Source: Peromyscus leucopus
Taxonomy: Eukaryota > Chordata > Mammalia > Rodentia > Cricetidae
Assembly (NCBI RefSeq): GCF_004664715.2
Contig: NC_051071.1
Span: 89,943,436-90,007,435 of the forward strand
Direction: 5' to 3'
DNA: 64,000 bases
The translations under genes and the position numbers were made by a program. Below the pieces are notes generated by a model. It was given only the letters and a program-made list of their open reading frames with translations. It was not told the origin of the DNA and ran no database searches. Below are positions 57,346-64,000 of the stretch, one piece after another; the stretch's first letter is position 1; each line of letters starts with the position of its first letter.

Positions 57346-58289
57346 AATTTATGTTAGAAAACCGTCCCTTCATATGTGGATATGTGGAGGACTTAGAAGC
57401 TTATTTGCATGTGGTAAATACTGCTTACTGCCCACATAAGAATATCTAATCAAATGCTTAAGAAATCTTCCCTGAGAGGAGGGAGCAGAGCAGTACAATC
57501 CACTCTCTCTTAAACTGCTGAGTGTTCCTCACAGGTTACCTAGTGATTGATGGGGGGGGGCGGGGGGGGGCAGCCTTGTTGTCTTCCTGAGCTAATAGAG
57601 TAGGTCCTCCTTCACGCCTGCTCCAGGCCGAGAAATGGCAATGCTCCCCCAGAGTCAGAGCACTTGCTTCTTGGTCACCGAGTCCTTTCATTTCCTCAAC
57701 ACCTGTAACCCTAGGGGATTTCAAAATGACGCTTTGCTCAGTGACCTGAAAACTGTACCCCCAAGGCAAGGCAAATGAGCTGACCGCTGAGAACAAGGCT
57801 TGCCCTTCTTTTGTAATGTGGGAAAATGGTGGATCTGAAAAGAGAAATAAAGAAAATAGTTTAGGGGTGGGGGACACCCCACACCAGGCTACCAGTGACA
57901 GAGATCATTTCAGGCAAAGGTTAACTCTCTGGAGATGGATCCTGTCAGAATACCTCTCCCTACAAAAGTGACTCCCCAACCTTATACCTGCTTTGAAGAG
58001 CAGTGGTTTGGATACTTAAAAACAAAAACCTTAATCAAATCAGCTATCAGCTTTCAGGGTCAGCTGAAGGGGTGACTTAAAAGTTTGAGCTTTCAATAGA
58101 GACGAGTATAATTCAGACTGTCATTCTTTGGAATATCCCGACTGGAGATAAAAATTGGATACCAAAGTATTGCTACATCCATTTAAAACATAGGAGCAAA
58201 CTCCCAGAACAGAACTGTGGCTAAAAAAATCACCAGATACTTAGCTGGCAGTCAGCTGGGTCAACAGTTGATTGGTTTCTGTAATAGTT
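57346..58289. other. No recognised gene; G-run
   Basis: Contains the G-rich run at 57550-57570 (two G-blocks split by one C), able to form a G-quadruplex. No exon was supported. Confidence 0.5.
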
Positions 58290-58395
58290 GGCCCTGGAAC
58301 TCACTATGTAGACCAGGCTTGTCTTGAACTTAAGAGATGTGTCTACCTCTGTCTTCTGAGTGCTAGGACTAAAGGCCTGCGTCACCAGGCCAGGT
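58290..58395 (-). repeat. B1 SINE, truncated
   Basis: Reverse B1: CTATGTAGACCAGGCTTG and GAGTGCTAGGACTAAAGGC. Confidence 0.82.
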
Positions 58396-58567
58396 CTCTA
58401 AGAGTATAGATCTTAATCCTATTTAAAGGGGGAAAGATGAACATTTTATCAAGAATGTTAAATTTGTTCTCAGAAAGAGGTTATTAGCTTACGACCTGTG
58501 AAAGTGTATGGGCCCTGCAGAGACCCAGGGCATTTTCCTTACGGAGTAATGCAAGCATAGAGAACTG

Positions 58568-58877
58568 TCTTAGTCAGGGCTGCTATTGCTGTGAAGAGAC
58601 ACCATGACCACAGCAACTCTTACAAAGAAAACATTTCATTGGGGCTGGCTTACAGTTCAGGTGGCATGCAGGCAGACGTGGTGCTGGAGTAAGAGCTGAG
58701 AGTCCTACATCTTGCAGGCAACAGGAAGTCAGCTGAGACGCTGAGTGGTGTCCTTGAGCATAGGAAACCTCAAAGCCTGCCCCCACAGTGACACACTTCC
58801 TCCAACAAAGCCACACCTCCTAATAGTGCCACTCCTTATGAGACTATGGGGGCCAATTACATTCAAACCACAACAAG
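58568..58877 (+). repeat. Rodent hAT-like repeat (second URR1-like subfamily)
   Basis: TTAGTCAGGGCTGCTATTGC, GAAGAGACACCATGACCAC, CTCCAACAAAGCCACACC and ACATTCAAACCACAACA match a familiar rodent interspersed repeat related to the 33797-34104 copy. Confidence 0.72.
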
Positions 58878-59063
58878 GACTGAGTGTGATTTGTGAGTGG
58901 GGCCTTTCTTGGGCTTGTCTGGGCTCCTGGACGCTCTAGCCTCTGGGAGAAGACACTTGGCACCTGATCCCAACTCCTTCTCTCAACAACTTGGAGCAAA
59001 TCTGTCCTGGATTTCAGGAGCATCAGTGATTATATTTCTGTCACTTGTATTAAAGCATTTACA

Positions 59064-59219
59064 ACTTGGGCATGGTAGTGCACGCCTTTAATCCCAGCAC
59101 TCAGGAGGCAGAGGCAGGTACATCACTGTGAGTTTAAGGCCAGCCTCATTTGCAGAGCAAGTTCCAGGACAGCCAGAACACAGGGAAAGCCTGTCTCAAA
59201 AAAAAAAATTTTTTTTTTT
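59064..59219 (+). repeat. B1 SINE with A-run followed by T-run
   Basis: GGGCATGGTAGTGCACGCC body; tail A11 directly followed by about 13 T. Flanks TAAAGCATTTACA (59051-59063) and TAAGCATTTACA (59220-59231) are the target duplication. Confidence 0.93.
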
Positions 59220-59599
59220 TAAGCATTTACATTCACAATGCTCATGGTGATCTTGTAATGGCTTGTTTTTTGAGTGTCACCTTGATTGGATTAGAAATAT
59301 CTAAGATCTTTGGCTCCCAGAATTCACAAGTGAGACCTTAACCCCGAAGGTTAGGCATCTGGGAGGAGATTGGTTCACGAGGGTGGAGTCAACATGAACG
59401 GGGTGAGATGAATATCCACACAGAGGAGCGAGTCTGAGCTTCCTTCAACCTGCCAGTGCTTTCTTGGAGAAATATAAATAAATCACAAGTATTCACATGT
59501 CCCAGAAAAGGATGAACAAGAACTCAAGATGATGATCAGAAAGGAAAAAACAAAACAAAAAACACCCCAGGGAGATGGAAATCTTGAAGAGAGTGTTGT

Positions 59600-59752
59600 A
59601 GTTATTTTGTTTTAGTTTTTCAAGACAGTTATTCTGTGTAGTCTTGGCTGTCCTAGAACTCACTCTGTAGCCCAGGCTGGCCTCAAACTCATAGAGACCC
59701 ACCTGCCTCCACCTCCTGAGTGCTGGGATCCACCACCGCCCGGCTGCTAAGA
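59600..59752 (-). repeat. B1 SINE
   Basis: Reverse B1: TTCAAGACAGTTATTCTG and CCACCACCGCCCGGCTG; flanks AGAGAGTGTT and TAAGAGTGTT resemble a duplication. Confidence 0.9.
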
Positions 59753-60230
59753 GTGTTTCTTAAGGACAAGGGGCTTCTTCCGATTTTAAAGGAACAGAGC
59801 GGTAGGGTTAGAAGATCTGAGCCTGTAGACAGGAGAGGAGCAGGCAGTGGAGAAAGCCACCTCCCTCTTCTAGCAGACACAGTGGCTTCCTTCTGCCCAG
59901 GCACACAAATGCCACCCCCACCCAGGAATTTCCTCTGGGCACATTTTATAGAGGAGCATGGAAGATAAGCTTGTCTAGAAAGTGCTCATCATGTGGCTTA
60001 TCGCCTCAGCCACACTTCCTTAGCAGATGTCTCTGCTCTTTCAGATCTATGACATAACCAAAAGTTAGAGGTTGTCATTGTCCACACCCTTGACTCAGCG
60101 TGGGATTTCCAAAAGTGGGTAGCAGTTAAACATTTTCATTTACATATTCAAATTTTTTAGTAAAACTCAGTTAGCTTTATAATCCAAGATGTTTGTCATT
60201 CTACCTCCTATAAACAGTGGCATTTGCTGA

Positions 60231-60415
60231 ACTTCTCTCTTTCTCTGTCTCTCTCTCTGTCTCTCTGTCTGTCTGTCTGTTTCTCTCTCTCTTTCAGACA
60301 GGGTCTCTACATAGCCCTGGCTGTCTTGGAATCACCATGTAGACCAGGCTGGCTTCAGAGATCCACCTGCCTCTGCCTCCAGAGTGCTAAAGGCATGCAC
60401 CACTACACCTGGCCT
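60231..60415 (-). repeat. (CT)n/(CTGT)n tract plus B1 SINE
   Basis: A CT/CTGT-rich tract (60231-60295) is joined to a reverse, deleted B1 (CAGACAGGGTCTCTACATAG to ACACCTGGCC). Confidence 0.88.
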
Positions 60416-60623
60416 GTGTTTACTAAATTTTATAATTTTCTGTTGTTGATTTAATGGCAACAAAGCCTACTTTTCCCATTGGACTCACCCTTTAACGCAT
60501 AGACCACTCTGACAGAAGACGCTCTAACCTTTTCTCTCGTAATGAACCAGAGGCCCCTTTCCCATCCTCACTTCCACCCCGAGAGTTTGGAATCTCTAGC
60601 CTACTTTTTCATTTGTGTGCCTT

Positions 60624-60637
60624 GTTGCCATGGTGAT
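60624..60637 (+). promoter_or_regulatory. RFX X-box-like motif
   Basis: GTTGCCATGGTGAT closely resembles the RFX-family X-box palindrome and lies in non-repeat DNA 125 bases before the candidate exon at 60762. Function is inference. Confidence 0.3.
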
Positions 60638-60761
60638 GAGCACAGTCAGAATGGAGATCATGGCATATGTAATAGGCGTCGTCACGGGGGGTAGACTGGA
60701 GCAACCCACTGGAAGAGACGCTGGGCTGTGGACTGATGCCCTTTGTCCTTTCCCTCCCCAG

Positions 60762-60924
60762 GATTAACGAGGGTGGAGAATGACCCACGGAAGTCTGTGA
60801 AGAGTCTACAGTACAGACGTTCGTATTTGGGGAGTTTTTAATGCGTACCAGTCATAAACTTTACATTTTCCTCAACCTAATCTTTGAATGGAGAGCTACC
60901 TGCTTAGGATGTCCCCTGTTCAAG
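60762..60924 (+). other. Candidate internal (5' UTR) exon
   Basis: Polypyrimidine tract and acceptor TTTCCCTCCCCAG at 60749-60761 and donor TTCAAG|GTACTT at 60924/60925 bound 163 bases of non-repeat DNA on plus, the same strand as the CpG-island promoter. Stops are present in the reading frames before an ATG at 60888, so a 5' UTR exon is the likely reading. It may be chance; no homology was recognised. Confidence 0.3.
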
Positions 60925-61907
60925 GTACTTGGCTTTCATCAAATTTTCCTCTAACTTCATAAAAAGCAGCCCCAAAGATTAATAGTTTATGGTATTTTGC
61001 TCCTTACCCCTGAAGTTTTTAAATGCAGTCAATTGATTCATGCTAAATTTATGCTTGTTTTAAAATTACAATGAAAGAGTCTCTAGATTTTGTGAAAATG
61101 TGTGATTTCTGTAAGACTCAGTAGCTGTCCACACTTCATTTTTAACCTACATTCATATTCGTTCTTTATACATTTCATCTTTAAGGATGGTATTCCCAGG
61201 GTGCTCATAAACTACCCACATATTAAGCAAAATGACGTAGTTGCTCAATTCTAAACAACTGTTTTTAAATTTATCTTATTGTTTTAAATTTTGTATTGCT
61301 TATATTTTTGTTTGTTTAGGTGGTACATACAACATGAAATAATTTAATGCTGTGTTTTAGATGATAAAGTCATGGCTCATCCATTGCAGACCAAACCACA
61401 GATACATTTTACCAGCTTGGTTGCGAATGAAAATGAAAGTGCAATGGCAATATAAATGCTTCTATGTAACAAAAATTAATTACCAGGAATACTGCCAGAA
61501 GCAAGAGCATTAGGAATGCTAAACCTAGAATGACACAGTAACATTATTACTCTTGAGCCACACTTAAGACTCGTGTGCGAATAGCAATACGGGCCTGCTG
61601 CTCTGACAAGGGGACTCGAACTCCCGTCCATTCTTGCTTCCTTGCCTGTCCAGCTCTTCTCTTCACCCAGACCTTGTATTCGCGATTTCATTAGCAGCTG
61701 TGATGGTTCTAACAATGACCTGAAGGTGTGTCTGGAGTCAGTGGCACACTACATTTCTAACACACCTTACAGTGCATCCACTTGCCCAAGCCAACTTTCC
61801 CCCTTTGTAGCTTGAAAGGGAGGAGAGAGCACACAGGAGCGGGAGCTGGGTTTCCATGCTGACTCTGGCCCAGGCTCGGCCTGAGCTGGGCTTGGAAACT
61901 CCTTTTT
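60925..61907. other. No recognised gene
   Basis: AT-rich intron-like DNA without recognised repeats. Confidence 0.5.
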
Positions 61908-62077
61908 TGTTTGTTTGGTTTGGTTTGGTTTTGGGGGGTTTTTTTGAGACACAGTTTCTCTGTGTAGCCTTGGCTGTCCTGGAACTCTCTCTGTAGACCA
62001 GGCTGGCCTCAAACTCACAGAGATCCACTTGCCTCTCAAGTGCTGGGATTAAAGGCGTGCACTACCACCTCCCTACT
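61908..62077 (-). repeat. B1 SINE
   Basis: Reverse B1 with TTTGG-rich tail. A perfect 14-bp duplication GGAAACTCCTTTTT lies at 61894-61907 and 62078-62091. Confidence 0.95.
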
Positions 62078-62091
62078 GGAAACTCCTTTTT

Positions 62092-62989
62092 AACTCTGTG
62101 CCCAGTACATAGCTCTCCAAAGAATGGTCCAAGGACAAAAAAGAAGCAGAAGGTGACACCAGGTTTGTTTAGACAAGCAACACTGGCATGTGGCTATACT
62201 GGAGGTAAGGGAAATCATCTTGAGAGACCCAGATGAGATGGAGCGGAAGAGACTAATATCAAAGAAATCTGAAGGGGGGAACCCAAGATTGACTGTTGGC
62301 TTTTACCGGAAGGACCCTGTTGTGATTACTGGTGAGCTGCGCTTGCTGACATTTGCCACTGTTAGTATAACTCCCACATTTTGTCACCTTTCAGAGGTGG
62401 AATGGAGTAGGTTCTCCACCACGTCCTCAAATGTTAACGCTATTTTCCAAGTGCATGTCTTCTCACCGTCAATGGGAGAGGTCTGAAGGAAGTGAGTGGA
62501 GTTAGTTCTGTGGGGAGAATAGACTCCTGCGTGGGTGAGGTTTGCTGAGACGAGGAAGGTCTGCGGTCCCCATGGCTCGTTGTCTTCCAGGAGCGAAGAG
62601 ACTGGGCAAGAGTGGTAGGCTTAATGGCTGTATTTGTGAGGAGTCTCCTCTGTCATAGGAGTATTAGTGAGGAGTCTCCTCTGTCACAGGCCACCATTCC
62701 CTGACACTTTGTGGGTGGAGGGAGATGTCATGGCTTTGATGTTGTCATCAGTGTGGAAGTAGAAACTAGGCCAGCAGGAATTATTTCTGTTTTGATTAAT
62801 GATGAGGCTGGCATCCTGAGAGGCTGCCTATCTTGGCTAATGCTAAGGTCGACGGTGGTAGGATCGGGGAGAGCTCATTTTCAGCCTCCGTGTTGCCATC
62901 GACTGGACTGTGTGTCTAACGTTGCTGATTTGGATACTGACTTGAATAAAAAGGGTTGGCAGTACCAGAACTCTTTCACTGGTACTTTG
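62092..62989. other. No recognised gene; short duplication
   Basis: An ORF at 62190-62486 has no recognised homology. GTGAGGAGTCTCCTCTGTCA occurs twice (about 62636 and 62668), a short local duplication. Confidence 0.5.
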
Positions 62990-63137
62990 AAGTTGGTATA
63001 GTAGTCCATGCCTGTAATTCCAACACATGAGAAGTAGAGGCAGAAGGATTATGGGTTCAAGGTGTTAATCTTCGGCCACATACGGAATTCCAGGCCTATC
63101 TGGGCTATATGAAGCCCTGCCTCAAACAAAAACAGGT
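62990..63137 (+). repeat. B1-like SINE, diverged
   Basis: AGTTGGTATAGTAGTCCATGCC start, TGTAATTCCAACACATGAG and GAAGCCCTGCCTCAAACAAA end. Confidence 0.7.
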
Positions 63138-64000
63138 TGAGAATATAGGTCAGTTTTACAGAGCCCTGGGTCTCTCACTTGGTAAGCTGTGGTGTGGCAC
63201 ATGCCCACCACTCTTGGAAGTGGAGATAGGAAGCAAAATTCAGTGTTGTCTTCGGCTACTTGGGGACTTGGAAGGCAGCCAGAGATAGGTAGGTACCTAA
63301 ACGATAGCGAGGTGACCATGGATAATTTCAGTAACTACTTTCCTGATATTGATAATCATCTAAATTTGTGGAATGCAGTCTAACAGTAACCCTTATTGTT
63401 ATAATAACATTTCAGGGACATTTGAAGCTTGGGTATAAAGCCAGACACCGATGTATACCAGAGAGACGGACTGAACAAAGATACTGGCTTTGACATGCCT
63501 TGCTTTCGTGGCTTCCAGGTTGAGTCTTGTCCTTGAACCCATGCCCACCTTTAGGCCAGGTTCTGGAGAGAAGAGTCCTCTGCTTGGGCAAGCTTGTGAA
63601 CTCTTGGGCATGGTCCTCACAGGGGCTCAGCTCTCTCCTCCTCTGCAGCTCCTGTGACTCTCAGGGTCACAGAGCAGTCCCTCTGCCATCGTCCTCCGTC
63701 TGGAACCTGAGGTGCTGATTCTGGTCTTTTCAGTGGTCACATGGGTGTCAGTTATACTCTGTCACGGTTACTGGCTGTGGAGGGTTAAGTCAGTCACGGT
63801 GCTATGTTCTGTCTGATCTGTTAGAAACCCCCGGAGGCTGTTGTCAACATTACATCAGCTGGTACGGAACACTGGGGTTCCCACATTTTATCGTTTTCTC
63901 ATGAAATGTTCTGATGCTTTGACTGCACCAAGTTTATCCATGATTTCTGCCTCCCCTCAGCAGCTTCCTAGGGCTGGATCCTCACACGGGACATCTATCA
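63138..64000. other. No recognised gene
   Basis: Intron-like sequence. 63170-63300 has a faint SINE-like look; nothing else was supported to the window's end. Confidence 0.45.

Noticed and set aside
62190..62486. 98-codon ORF with a possible donor near GGTGAGC at 62330
   Set aside because: No acceptor with a polypyrimidine tract, no recognised protein family and a neutral-looking surrounding.

Overview
The window is mammalian nuclear DNA from a muroid rodent, most likely a cricetid (deer-mouse, vole or hamster-like). The grounds are dense B1, B2, B4-like and ID SINEs, rodent-type L1 3' ends, several LTR families with 6-bp target duplications, long CA/TG microsatellites, split exons with GT-AG sites and a classic CpG island. 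B1 copies with a GCGCAAAGCTACACAG-type 3' half suggest Cricetidae; this is inference from memory. No operons, ribosome binding sites, CRISPR arrays or other prokaryotic features were seen.

Layout. 1-2310: 3' end of an LTR element abutting an L1 3' end. 3758-11282: the 5' part of a guanylate-binding protein (GBP) gene on the minus strand. Four coding exons (8568-8379, 6966-6839, 4266-4157, 3954-3758) join in frame with good splice sites and encode the first 208 residues of the GTPase domain. A candidate promoter and non-coding first exon lie at 11179-11282. The rest of the gene is to the left of position 1, or is lost. 12680-18330: microsatellite, L1 3' end and a decayed betaretrovirus-like pro-pol that is itself split by two solo LTRs. 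18330-44900: intergenic DNA with SINEs, LTRs, hAT-like repeats, a 38-bp minisatellite, CTCF-like motifs and one retrocopy-like fragment. 44960-45990: a CpG island with a plus-strand first-exon candidate (donor after 45567). 46000-64000: apparently intron 1 of that gene, rich in SINEs and LTRs, with a 19/23-bp minisatellite at 51440-52034 and a possible second untranslated exon at 60762-60924.

Biology. The GBP product would be an interferon-inducible dynamin-like GTPase of cell-autonomous immunity. Its sequence is closest, as I recall the family, to the mouse Gbp4/6/8/9/10/11 group, whose locus lies next to Lrrc8b. The head-to-head arrangement here (GBP on minus, CpG-island gene on plus, to the right) fits that synteny, so the island is tentatively the LRRC8B promoter. 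No LRRC8B coding sequence is in the window.

No novel multi-gene system is evident. The most interesting signals are the candidate GBP interferon promoter, the LTR family with readable target duplications nested in an older ERV, an LTR that carries B1-like modules, a possible G-to-A mutation signature in the ERV pol, CTCF-like motifs between the two genes, two higher-order minisatellites, and a poly(A)-tailed fragment of unrecognised coding sequence.
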